DNA of 64,000 nt from Mucilaginibacter sp. 14171R-50 (GTDB taxonomy: Bacteria; Bacteroidota; Bacteroidia; Sphingobacteriales; Sphingobacteriaceae). Within the stretch, counting starts at the first letter, position 1; the number at the start of each line of letters is the position of its first letter. Position numbers and translations under genes: made by a program. The DNA lies in the NCBI RefSeq assembly GCF_010093045.1, contig NZ_CP048115.1, positions 1,240,001 to 1,304,000 on the forward strand. The letters are read 5' to 3'. The notes under the pieces were generated by a model. It was not told the origin of the DNA. It ran no database searches and was given only the letters and a program-made list of their open reading frames with translations. Below, one piece after another: positions 8,496 to 15,887 of the stretch.

Positions 8496-9465
8496 TAGCC
8501 GCATCTATTTTTTTGCCATCGGTATCAAATAAAAAGCTCATTGGCTTTTCAGGGTCCTTAATGATCTCTAACAGCAGGAAGCCCCAGTTTTTCCAGAAGT
8601 TCTCCAGCACCTGCCCGTAGGTTTTGTTCGCCCACTCATCAAACAATGGCTTGCTGCTCATGCCCCGCAAGGGCATATCTTCAATAAAAACATCTTCGCC
8701 AACGGGTAAAATATTGTACTCGGGCAGGCGGTTAAACAGGTAATTGCTATAAAACACCCGGCCGCTAAACTCTTCGAATTGAATAGGGTGCAGCACATCA
8801 TCTTTTATCTGCTCGTAAATTTTACGGTGATACCCAAAGTTGGCATTGTTATCCTGCAGGCAAATTACCAGGCCAAAGTCTTTCATGCGCAGCGCAAAGG
8901 TCTGCGTGTTTATTTCATCGCGATAGCCAAACTCATCGGTCTTGTTATCCACCTTAAATAAAAAAAGGCTAAAGGGCTTAAATTCCTCGAAATGTATCGG
9001 CAGGTTAATGCTCTGCAGCATCAAATGCATATGGCTGAACTTATGTATAATAGCCTGCGACATGTTAAACGCTTCGCCTTGCGCGTGCATCATTTTTATA
9101 CCGGACTGCACCTCGTTAAAAATAATACCGTATAACAGTTTGCCGGCCCATTGAAAAAGCTTCAGCTCGTCCAGCGCTTTGATGCCTTCGTAGCCCCGGT
9201 TAAATGCCCCGGCAATTTCATTTTCAAGCGGTTCTAAATATTCATCATTGATATATGCCGAGCAGGGTATCTTCAGGTCTTTATAAGTAGCGATCCTTTC
9301 GTCCAGTAGTTTAAAAGGCTGGTCCTGCAGGTTGTAAAGGCTCATTAACCACTGCGGAAAAACCTGGATCTTCTCCTCCTCACTTTGTAAAACGTCTCCT
9401 GTTAAAAAACAGTTACGGTTGCTAAAGTTAAATTTTTCGAACGGTGCGTAAATTTGTGCGGGCAT
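8476..9465 (-). CDS. Conserved protein of unknown function (possible degenerate HNH-like N-terminus)
   Basis: A 329-residue soluble protein without signal peptide or membrane segments. I do not recognise a named family with confidence. The N-terminal stretch NCFLTGDVL followed by VFPQWLM recalls the C-x-x-C ... EHV(I/F)P-x-W/S-L layout of HNH-endonuclease-like proteins, but the second Cys and the His are missing. The rest is mixed alpha/beta with several aromatic-rich segments. TATCTTTG on the minus strand (9471-9478) lies about 5 bases before the ATG, so the mRNA may be leaderless. It converges on the rhomboid gene with a 20-base overlap. Confidence 0.7.
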   Translation of the reverse strand: MPAQIYAPFEKFNFSNRNCFLTGDVLQSEEEKIQVFPQWLMSLYNLQDQPFKLLDERIATYKDLKIPCSAYINDEYLEPLENEIAGAFNRGYEGIKALDELKLFQWAGKLLYGIIFNEVQSGIKMMHAQGEAFNMSQAIIHKFSHMHLMLQSINLPIHFEEFKPFSLFLFKVDNKTDEFGYRDEINTQTFALRMKDFGLVICLQDNNANFGYHRKIYEQIKDDVLHPIQFEEFSGRVFYSNYLFNRLPEYNILPVGEDVFIEDMPLRGMSSKPLFDEWANKTYGQVLENFWKNWGFLLLEIIKDPEKPMSFLFDTDGKKIDAATIALPR

Positions 9466-9470
9466 GGGTG

Positions 9471-9510
9471 CAAAGATAAGCAGGATTTTAACAGTAAAAT
9501 TTTAGCTTTG
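9471..9510. promoter_or_regulatory. Divergent promoter region (unknown gene / dipeptide epimerase)
   Basis: Two TAnnTTTG boxes point away from each other. TATCTTTG on the minus strand (9471-9478) lies 5 bases from the ATG at 9465, and TAGCTTTG on the plus strand (9503-9510) lies 10 bases before the ATG at 9521. Both predict very short or absent 5' leaders. The matching -33 elements are weak. Confidence 0.5.
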
Positions 9511-9520
9511 ATATATTGAC

Positions 9521-10543
9521 ATGCGGCTTACTTATCAACCCTTTGAATTACTGCTTAAGCATACGTTTACCATTGCTAAGTTTTCGCGCACCAGCACCCC
9601 GTTGATGCTGGTGCAGATAAACCATGAGGGCTACACCGGCTACGGCGAGGCATCGATGGTGCCTTACATGGGCGAAAGCCACCAAAGCGCGGCAGCGTTT
9701 TTAAGTAAGGTTGATGTAAGCCGGTTTAGTTATCCTTTTGATTTCGCGGCTATTATAAATTATCTGGATGGCATAGCGCCGGGCCAGCCGGCCGTAAAAG
9801 CTGCCATTGATATTGCCCTGCATGATCTGGACGGTAAACTAAAAGGAAAGCCCTGCTGGCAGCTGTGCGGCACCGATCCGGCAAAAATGCCGGTTACCAG
9901 CTTTACCATAGGGATAGATACCGAAGAGGTTATTATCCAAAAGGTAAAAGAGGCTGAAGGGCTTAAAGTGATCAAGGTAAAGCTTGGGCGCGATAGCGAT
10001 AAAGAGCTGATCCAAACTATCCGTTCAGCTACGAATGTGCCACTTTATGTGGATGCCAACCAGGGGTGGACCGACCGCAGACGAAGCATCGATATGATCT
10101 ACTGGCTTAAAGAGCAGGGCGTACAGCTGATAGAGCAACCCATGCTAAAAACCGATATTGACGGCAACGCATGGCTTACCGAACATAGCCCTATTCCCAT
10201 TATAGGAGACGAGGCCGTACAGCGTTTAGCTGATGTTGACGCAGCCAAAGGTGTTTACCACGGCATCAATATCAAACTCATGAAATCGGCAGGGATGTAC
10301 GAGGCACAGCAAATGATAAATAAAGCCAGGCAACTTGGGCTGAAAATACTGATCGGCTGCATGAGCGAAACCAGCTGCGCCACCCTTGCCGCCGCCGCCC
10401 TTGCGCCCCAATGCGATTGGGCCGACCTTGATGGCCCATTGCTAACTACCAATAACCCCTATAAAATGCCGGCATTTAAGGATGGTAAATGGGTATTGAG
10501 TAACGAAGCGGGGTTGGGGTTGCAAATGAAATCTTCTCATTAA
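9521..10543 (+). CDS. Dipeptide epimerase, enolase superfamily (L-Ala-D/L-Glu type)
   Basis: Muconate-lactonizing subgroup enzyme that inverts the alpha carbon of a dipeptide, typically L-Ala-D-Glu from murein turnover. The 340 residues show the KVK pair K152/K154, metal ligands D178 (YVDANQGW), E205 (LIEQPM) and D230 (IGDEAV), and the second base in IKLMKSAG (K252). GCMSETS near the C-terminus suits the epimerase branch rather than O-succinylbenzoate synthase. The exact dipeptide specificity cannot be read from the sequence. Confidence 0.85.
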   Translation: MRLTYQPFELLLKHTFTIAKFSRTSTPLMLVQINHEGYTGYGEASMVPYMGESHQSAAAFLSKVDVSRFSYPFDFAAIINYLDGIAPGQPAVKAAIDIALHDLDGKLKGKPCWQLCGTDPAKMPVTSFTIGIDTEEVIIQKVKEAEGLKVIKVKLGRDSDKELIQTIRSATNVPLYVDANQGWTDRRRSIDMIYWLKEQGVQLIEQPMLKTDIDGNAWLTEHSPIPIIGDEAVQRLADVDAAKGVYHGINIKLMKSAGMYEAQQMINKARQLGLKILIGCMSETSCATLAAAALAPQCDWADLDGPLLTTNNPYKMPAFKDGKWVLSNEAGLGLQMKSSH

Positions 10544-10546
10544 TTC

Positions 10547-10676
10547 ACTCACCCCGACTACGCTTCGCTGGTCGACCCTCTCTGCTTCGCAAAGAGGGTG
10601 AAGAAAAAAAAGAAAAACAAGCCCTCTTTCCGCGTAGCGAAGAGAGGGTGGTCGAGCGAAGCGACGACGGGTGAGT
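10547..10676. repeat. Palindromic repeat after the epimerase gene
   Basis: Imperfect inverted arms begin ACTCACCCCG (10547) and end GGGTGAGT (10676). Each arm continues through CGCTTCGCTGGTCGACCCTCT-like sequence and its complement. A 27-base purine-rich spacer (GAAGAAAAAAAAGAAAA...) is in the middle. It is non-coding and lies between the converging epimerase and amtB genes, next to the amtB terminator. Confidence 0.7.
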
Positions 10677-10705
10677 AAACTAACCTCAACACAAATCCTA
10701 AAATC

Positions 10706-10730
10706 AAAAAAGGGATGCTTTCGCACCCCC
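10706..10730 (-). terminator. Rho-independent terminator of amtB
   Basis: On the minus strand GGGGTGC, loop GAAA, GCATCCC (one G-U pair) is followed by a run of six T. It lies about 40 bases after the amtB stop codon. Confidence 0.75.
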
Positions 10731-10768
10731 TTTTCTTCTTAGTTAGTCAGTCAGTTATAGTTCAGTTA

Positions 10769-12067
10769 TTATAGTTCTTCGTCGTGTTGGGTTACATCCA
10801 AACCGGCAATTTCTTCTTCGGGTGTAACACGCAGCGGGCTTATCAGGTCGGTTATTTTAAGCAAAATAAAAGCGCCGATAAAGGCGAATGCCGACACAGC
10901 GACCAATGCCACCACATGTTTAATAAACAACCCGGTTTCGCCGTAAGCCAAACCTTCGGCGCCTGCGCTGTTAACCGCTTTGGTAGCAAAAATACCGGTC
11001 ATTAGCATACCTACCATACCACCTACACCGTGGCAAGGGAATACGTCTAAGGTATCATCGATGTTGGTTTTGCTTCTCCAGATAACAACCAGGTTGCTAA
11101 CAACCGCGGCAACTATGCCGACTATCAGCGAGCTTGACACGGTAATGAAGCCTGCAGCCGGGGTTACCGCAACCAAACCCACAACCGCACCTATACAGGC
11201 GCCCATTGCTGATGGTTTTTTACCGCGCAGGATATCAAAGAAGATCCATGACATAGCAGCGGCGGCAGATGCGGTGGTGGTGGTGGCCAACGCGGTGGCG
11301 GCTAGCTCGCCCGAGCCTAATGCAGAACCCGCGTTAAAGCCAAACCAGCCAAACCATAGCAGGCCGGTACCTAATATTACGTAGCTGATGCGGGCCGGGG
11401 TGTGTGCTTCTTCGGCGCCGGTACGCTTTTTAAGATATAACGCCGATGCAAGCGCCGCCCACCCTGCGGACATGTGTACCACAGTACCGCCGGCAAAGTC
11501 TAACACGCCGTATTTAAAGAAAATGCCCTCCGGGTGCCATGTGGCATGTGCAAGCGGTATATAAATTACAATGATGAATAAAGTGATGAAAATAAGGTAA
11601 GAGTTAAAGCGGATACGCTCTGCAAATGCCCCGGTAATAAGCGCGGGGGTAATAACCGCGAATTTTAGCTGGAACATAGCAAATAATATAACCGGGATGG
11701 TTCCCCATGCAACACCCAGGGTATTTTGCATCATAAAAAACGACTTAGGGTTACCAATTAAGCCCATGCCGCCAACATCCTCGCCAAACGCCATGCTGAA
11801 CCCAAACACCACCCATATAATGGTAATAAGGCCCATACAAACAAAGCTTTGCAGCATGGTTGATATCACGTTCTTCTTGCGCACCATACCACCGTAAAAG
11901 AAAGCAAGGCCCGGTGTCATTAATAATACGAGCGCGGTCGAAATAAGCAGCCAGGCAACATCGGCCTTGTCAAATTCGGCCGGTTTGGCCGCCCCTACGT
12001 TACCCGGGTACACCAGTGCCAGGATAACTACGATAACGAGGATTCCAAAGGGTACAATTTTTTTCAT
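10769..12067 (-). CDS. amtB: Ammonium transporter (AmtB family)
   Basis: A 432-residue inner-membrane channel with a signal-like first helix and about eleven transmembrane segments. Family signatures are TPGLAFFYGGMVRKKN, the first pore His in GGTVVHMSAGWAALASA, WFGWFGFNAGSAL, and the second pore His in CHGVGGMVGM. It passes ammonium for nitrogen assimilation. No glnK (PII) gene is adjacent, unlike the usual amtB-glnK pair. The upstream leader contains a strong terminator-type hairpin (12138-12170), so expression may be attenuated. Confidence 0.96.
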   Translation of the reverse strand: MKKIVPFGILVIVVILALVYPGNVGAAKPAEFDKADVAWLLISTALVLLMTPGLAFFYGGMVRKKNVISTMLQSFVCMGLITIIWVVFGFSMAFGEDVGGMGLIGNPKSFFMMQNTLGVAWGTIPVILFAMFQLKFAVITPALITGAFAERIRFNSYLIFITLFIIVIYIPLAHATWHPEGIFFKYGVLDFAGGTVVHMSAGWAALASALYLKKRTGAEEAHTPARISYVILGTGLLWFGWFGFNAGSALGSGELAATALATTTTASAAAAMSWIFFDILRGKKPSAMGACIGAVVGLVAVTPAAGFITVSSSLIVGIVAAVVSNLVVIWRSKTNIDDTLDVFPCHGVGGMVGMLMTGIFATKAVNSAGAEGLAYGETGLFIKHVVALVAVSAFAFIGAFILLKITDLISPLRVTPEEEIAGLDVTQHDEEL

Positions 12068-12677
12068 TGTTTTAGTTTAAGTGAATGAGTTTAGTTAGTT
12101 AATTATTTAATCAGGGTCAGTATCTAAAGGCAATTTGAAAAAGCATCAGCCCGGTGTGCCAGGCTGATGCACCCGGTTTATTTTGATGGCCGGAACCGTA
12201 TATGAATTGTCGCGGTATTCATGGTTAAAGAAGAGAAAAACCCCGAAAAAACTTTAATTTTTTCAGTTTTTTTCAGAAAAACTTCCGGGTTTAATTGGTA
12301 AACATCAGTAGTGAGGCTGCTCGCAATAACTTTTGATCGCCTTTTGAAACTTAATTTTCCATATAAGCGCACTAATAAGCCAGATTTGTAACTAAATACT
12401 TCCATAACTACATTAATTTAATAATTAAACAAGGTTTAAATCGAATAATTAAAATTATTAATGCTAAAATAGAAATATTTAAATCAAATTGTCAATAAAA
12501 ATTGAAAATATTTATGATGTTTATTCGTAATGATAGGCCATTACAATAAAATGAGCCAAAATTATTGATGTTTATATGCCTTTAATGCTAATTTATTTAA
12601 CTGAATTGGCTATTATTTATAAAATAAGTCATGTTATAGTAAATCTGCCCTATTTTCTGTGGGAATTATGGAACTAT
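12068..12677. other. 610-base spacer upstream of amtB: leader structures and AT-rich DNA
   Basis: The part next to amtB carries the 12138-12170 hairpin. A minus-strand frame of 75 codons (12178-12405) is present, but it is rich in Lys, Ser and Phe and matches nothing I know. It could be a leader peptide, an RNA region or chance. Within it, complementary tracts near 12240-12290 could fold on the minus strand into an A/T-rich hairpin ending CGGGGTTTTT. From 12406 to 12677 the DNA is very AT-rich, with small inverted repeats (for example GTAATG/CATTAC at 12527-12544) and no convincing gene. Confidence 0.5.
12138..12170 (-). terminator. Terminator or attenuator hairpin in the amtB leader
   Basis: On the minus strand GCATCAGCC pairs perfectly with GGCTGATGC (12143-12151 with 12162-12170, loop of ten) and is followed at once by TTTTT. 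It lies about 70 bases upstream of the amtB ATG. No good promoter was seen between it and amtB. It is therefore either an attenuator read through under inducing conditions or the end of a short upstream transcript. Confidence 0.65.
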
Positions 12678-13784
12678 TTAATAATCGAAGAGTGAAAGCT
12701 GATCGTTTTTAGGCTTTTGCCTGTTTTCAGCCGGGAAAAAGTTAGAAATAGTGATCCCTAACAATCGGATTTTGCTATTTTCAATATCAGTTGCAGCCAA
12801 AAGGTTTTTTGACGTAATTAATAGTGTATCCAGATCGTCAATACACGAGGGTAGCGATTGGCTGCGGGTTATCTGCCTGAAATCGCTGTATTTTATCTTC
12901 AGCGTAATGGTACGACCTTTCAATTGATACCTAAGCAGACGATCATGTACCGTTTTGGCAATTTTATCCAATTCGGCGTTCATTTCTTCCAGGCTGGTCA
13001 GGTCATACGCAAAGGTATCTTCGGCGCCAATCGACTTTGTTTCGCGGTGTGACTGAACTTGCCGGTCGTCTATGCCGCGCACAATACGGTAATAAAAAGC
13101 GCCGGCCTTGCCAAACTGCGCTATCATGGCATCTTCGGATAGCTTTTTAAGATCGGCACCCGTAAACAAACCCTGTTTCCTCATTTTTTCGGCGGTAACC
13201 CTACCTACGCCGTAAAATTTTTCAACCGGCAGGTTCTCCATAAAAGCTTCAATAGGTGACGGGCCGATAAATGTTAAACCATCAGGTTTTTTTATATCTG
13301 ATGCAATTTTTGCTACGAATTTGTTGACTGATACCCCTGCCGATGCGGTAAGGTTCAGTTCATCTTTTATAGCCTGTTTTATTTGCTGTGCAATGTCTAT
13401 GGCAGATCCTATATTCAATTTATCGTTGGTAACGTCAAGATAAGCTTCATCTAATGAAAGCGGCTCTATCAGATCAGTATAGCGGCTGAATATCTCGCGG
13501 ATCTTTTGTGACACCTCTTTATAGGCTGCAAAGCGCGGCCTTACAAATATAGCATGCGGACAAAGCTTCAACGCCTGCCTGGATGGCATGGCCGAACGGA
13601 TGCCGAATTTGCGCGCTTCGTAACTGGCCGTTGCCACTACGCCGCCCCGCCCTTCGGGCAGGCCGCCTACTACCAGTGGTTTACCGCGGTATTCGGGGAA
13701 GTCGCGCTGCTCAACAGATGCGTAAAACGCGTCCATATCAATATGGATTATTTTGCGTTTTATCTGTATCTCTTTTTGCGCCAC
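12678..13784 (-). CDS. dinB: DNA polymerase IV (Y family)
   Basis: Translesion polymerase of 368 residues. The catalytic acids are D16 and D18 in IHIDMDAFYASVE and D112/E113 in SLDEAYLD. The Y-family fingers and thumb are present (GVSVNKFVAKIASDIKKPDG, VEKFYGVGRVTAEKM), followed by the little-finger domain. The C-terminal QLSLFDY resembles a beta-clamp-binding peptide. The start is GTG at 13784, because no upstream ATG is in frame and the usual N-terminus begins a few residues before KIIHIDMDAF. Confidence 0.95.
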   Translation of the reverse strand: MAQKEIQIKRKIIHIDMDAFYASVEQRDFPEYRGKPLVVGGLPEGRGGVVATASYEARKFGIRSAMPSRQALKLCPHAIFVRPRFAAYKEVSQKIREIFSRYTDLIEPLSLDEAYLDVTNDKLNIGSAIDIAQQIKQAIKDELNLTASAGVSVNKFVAKIASDIKKPDGLTFIGPSPIEAFMENLPVEKFYGVGRVTAEKMRKQGLFTGADLKKLSEDAMIAQFGKAGAFYYRIVRGIDDRQVQSHRETKSIGAEDTFAYDLTSLEEMNAELDKIAKTVHDRLLRYQLKGRTITLKIKYSDFRQITRSQSLPSCIDDLDTLLITSKNLLAATDIENSKIRLLGITISNFFPAENRQKPKNDQLSLFDY

Positions 13785-13819
13785 CGTGTGTTAACAAATA
13801 TCAAACTGTTTATTTAAAT

Positions 13820-13827
13820 TACCTTTG
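13820..13827 (+). promoter_or_regulatory. TAnnTTTG box for the TPK-like gene
   Basis: TACCTTTG at 13820-13827 would start transcription near 13832, giving a leader of about 25 bases before the ATG at 13857. The -33 element is poor. Confidence 0.4.
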
Positions 13828-13856
13828 GTAAAATTACTTATCTGCATATAAAAATA

Positions 13857-14426
13857 ATGTCATCGCACCACATTGTACGCGAAAAGCAGGAACCCGCCCT
13901 GCTGTTGCTTGGGCTAAGCAATTTTTCGGCCGAGCTGCTGGGCCAATTGCTTGAATGGAGCCCGACCGTTATTACCATACCATTTGTTGCTGAACAACTA
14001 AATGCCTTTGAAATAAAGATAGACTTTATCGTTAGCGATGAACTGAACGAAGACCTGCAATCGGATATTAAACTGATACACCCGCAAGGTGCATCAATGA
14101 TTGAGGCGGCTATGAAATACCTGATGAAACACGATTACCAGGCCGTAAACGTGGTTGCAGATGATGTTGACCTGCAAGCGCTCGCGGTGTTCGCAGATAA
14201 AATTAATGTGGTGATTTACACCGGCAATAAAAAAACATATGCGGTTAGCTCCGGATTCAGCAAGTGGAAGCCTGCCGGCGAAATAATTCGTATTTTATCA
14301 GTATATTTAAACCTGCAATTCAGCGGGTTAAGCCAGTTAGATGAAAAAACATTTATTACCACAAAGGATGGCTTTATCCGCCTGAATTTCGACGGCGATC
14401 TTATTTTTATAGCTGAAGACATTTAA
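13857..14426 (+). CDS. Thiamine pyrophosphokinase-like protein (tentative)
   Basis: A 189-residue soluble protein. Its size and layout (an N-terminal Rossmann-like half with VVADDVDLQALAVF, then a beta-rich C-terminal half with DEKTFITTKDGFIRLNFDGDLIF) recall thiamine pyrophosphokinases, which transfer pyrophosphate from ATP to thiamine. The canonical acidic GDxDS substrate motif is not evident; IVSDEL stands near its place. The protein may be a divergent or inactive relative. No thiamine genes are adjacent. The assignment comes from memory of similar Sphingobacteriaceae proteins and is uncertain. Confidence 0.4.
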   Translation: MSSHHIVREKQEPALLLLGLSNFSAELLGQLLEWSPTVITIPFVAEQLNAFEIKIDFIVSDELNEDLQSDIKLIHPQGASMIEAAMKYLMKHDYQAVNVVADDVDLQALAVFADKINVVIYTGNKKTYAVSSGFSKWKPAGEIIRILSVYLNLQFSGLSQLDEKTFITTKDGFIRLNFDGDLIFIAEDI

Positions 14427-14568
14427 CCCGGATAAAAACTTCAAACCGGTAAAAATTGCTGCCGGCTTTCAGTAAAAAATAATTAAACAGTAATTAAACC
14501 GTTCACATATTTCGTAGTCTTATAAGTACTTCAGCGTTAAACGGCTGATCAAATTATAAATTTTCAAG

Positions 14569-15666
14569 ATGAAAACAGGATATAAAAAATTATTAAGTAT
14601 TGCCTTAAGCGGGATGATGATCCTCGGTTTAGGGTTTTCTGCAAGCGCGCAGCACAGGGGTAGCAGTGGCGGTGGCGGCGGCGGTAGGTCTTCAGGTGGT
14701 GGTGGTGGTGGCGGTAGCTTCAGTCGCCCATCAAGTGGTGGCGGTAGCTTTAGCAGGCCTTCGGGTAGTTTTAGCCGTCCGTCAAGCGGTAACGTTGGTA
14801 TCAGCAGGCCATCGGGCAGTTTCAACCGTCCGTCAAGCGGCAACGTCGGTATCAGCAGGCCATCTGGCAGTTTTAGCCGCCCCTTGGGTGGTAATGTCGG
14901 CGTAACCAGGCCATCGGGCAGCTTCACACGTCCGCAAGGTGTAAGGGGCAGTTACCAGGGTCGTACCAATGCCTACAGTAACTCTTATTCGCACAGGCCA
15001 AGCGTTGGCCGCCCGTACACAGGCAACTATGGCCGTGGCGTTTATCGCGGTAATTATGGCCGTTATGGTTATGGATACAGAAACGGTTACTATCGGCCGC
15101 GCTATTTTAATCGCGGGTTTTATAACTACCGGGGATATTACAGCTCGTATTATTTACCACGTATTGGTTTCAGCATAGGCGTATTGCCTTACGGATACTA
15201 CCCATTTTACTGGGGCGATTATCAGTACTATTATTCAGATGGTTTATATTACCAGTATAATGATAACCAGTACACCGTAGTTGAGCCGCCGATTGGCGCG
15301 CAGGTAAATGCTTTGCCATCAAAAGCTGAACCTATTACAATAAACGGCGAGCAATTTTACGAATCGAACGGTGTTTACTACCGCGCGGTTACAAAAGATG
15401 ATGGTAGTGTTGTTTACGAAGTAGCCGGTAAAGACGGTGAACTGAACACTGGTGATGATGGCGCAGGCGCCGAATACGACCAGCCGTACCAGGTGGGTGA
15501 TATTTTAACCACCTTGCCACAGGATAGCCGTAAAATAAAAGTGAATGGTGAAAAATTGTTTGTTGCGCCGGATGGAACGTACTTCCAGGAAACCCGGGAT
15601 GAAAACAACAACAAAGTTTATAAAGTGGTAGGCCTTTCGACAGATGAGCCTGCTGACGAGAACTAA
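14569..15666 (+). CDS. Secreted Gly- and Tyr-rich protein, DUF6515-like
   Basis: 365 residues. A signal peptide ends near ASAQ (residue 28). Residues 31-130 are Gly/Ser/Arg-Pro rich, with tandem copies of a roughly 17-residue unit SGSFSRPSSGNVGISRP. Residues 135-245 are dominated by Tyr, Gly and Arg. The C-terminal part has two similar modules of about 45 residues, each with LP...I.(I/V)NGE..(F/Y)...G.Y(Y/F)...., as in DUF6515 proteins. It is probably a periplasmic or surface protein. Its function is unknown. A strong terminator follows. Confidence 0.8.
   Translation: MKTGYKKLLSIALSGMMILGLGFSASAQHRGSSGGGGGGRSSGGGGGGGSFSRPSSGGGSFSRPSGSFSRPSSGNVGISRPSGSFNRPSSGNVGISRPSGSFSRPLGGNVGVTRPSGSFTRPQGVRGSYQGRTNAYSNSYSHRPSVGRPYTGNYGRGVYRGNYGRYGYGYRNGYYRPRYFNRGFYNYRGYYSSYYLPRIGFSIGVLPYGYYPFYWGDYQYYYSDGLYYQYNDNQYTVVEPPIGAQVNALPSKAEPITINGEQFYESNGVYYRAVTKDDGSVVYEVAGKDGELNTGDDGAGAEYDQPYQVGDILTTLPQDSRKIKVNGEKLFVAPDGTYFQETRDENNNKVYKVVGLSTDEPADEN
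14756..14935 (+). repeat. Tandem coding repeat in the Gly-rich protein
   Basis: Three imperfect copies of a unit of about 54 bases encode SGSF-x-RP-SSG-NVGISRP. Third codon positions vary between copies, which suggests selection on the protein rather than very recent duplication. Confidence 0.7.
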
Positions 15667-15688
15667 TAGTTAAAAAGGTTAATAAATT

Positions 15689-15722
15689 AAAGGGTGGATG
15701 CAGAAATGCATCCACCCTTTTT
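15689..15722 (+). terminator. Strong terminator after the Gly-rich protein gene
   Basis: AAAGGGTGGATGCA, loop GAAA, then the exact complement ending in a run of T. The 14-bp stem is perfect. It may also work weakly on the minus strand for the histidine kinase gene, whose stop is at 15888. Confidence 0.9.
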
Positions 15723-15887
15723 GTTGGTTAGCTCATTTATCAAGTATGGAAAACAATTAATAAGGAATAAATAATTCTCCTGATAGGACAGTGCACGGCT
15801 TAATTAGGGATAGGGGAATTGTACCCGATGACGTGAAAATACATCTAACGTTTTGAGCCGCAAGCCCCGCGCCTCACGCTGAAGGTT

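Noticed and set aside
12178..12405. 75-codon minus-strand frame upstream of amtB as a protein gene
   Set aside because: No recognised motif and biased composition. The DNA can fold and lies directly before a terminator hairpin, so a leader or RNA role is as likely. It is described in the spacer entry only.
14520..14927. Pro/Leu-rich minus-strand frame opposite the Gly-rich protein
   Set aside because: It is the complement of Gly/Ser/Arg-Pro codons in a strong plus-strand gene with a signal peptide. Its repeats merely mirror the coding repeats.
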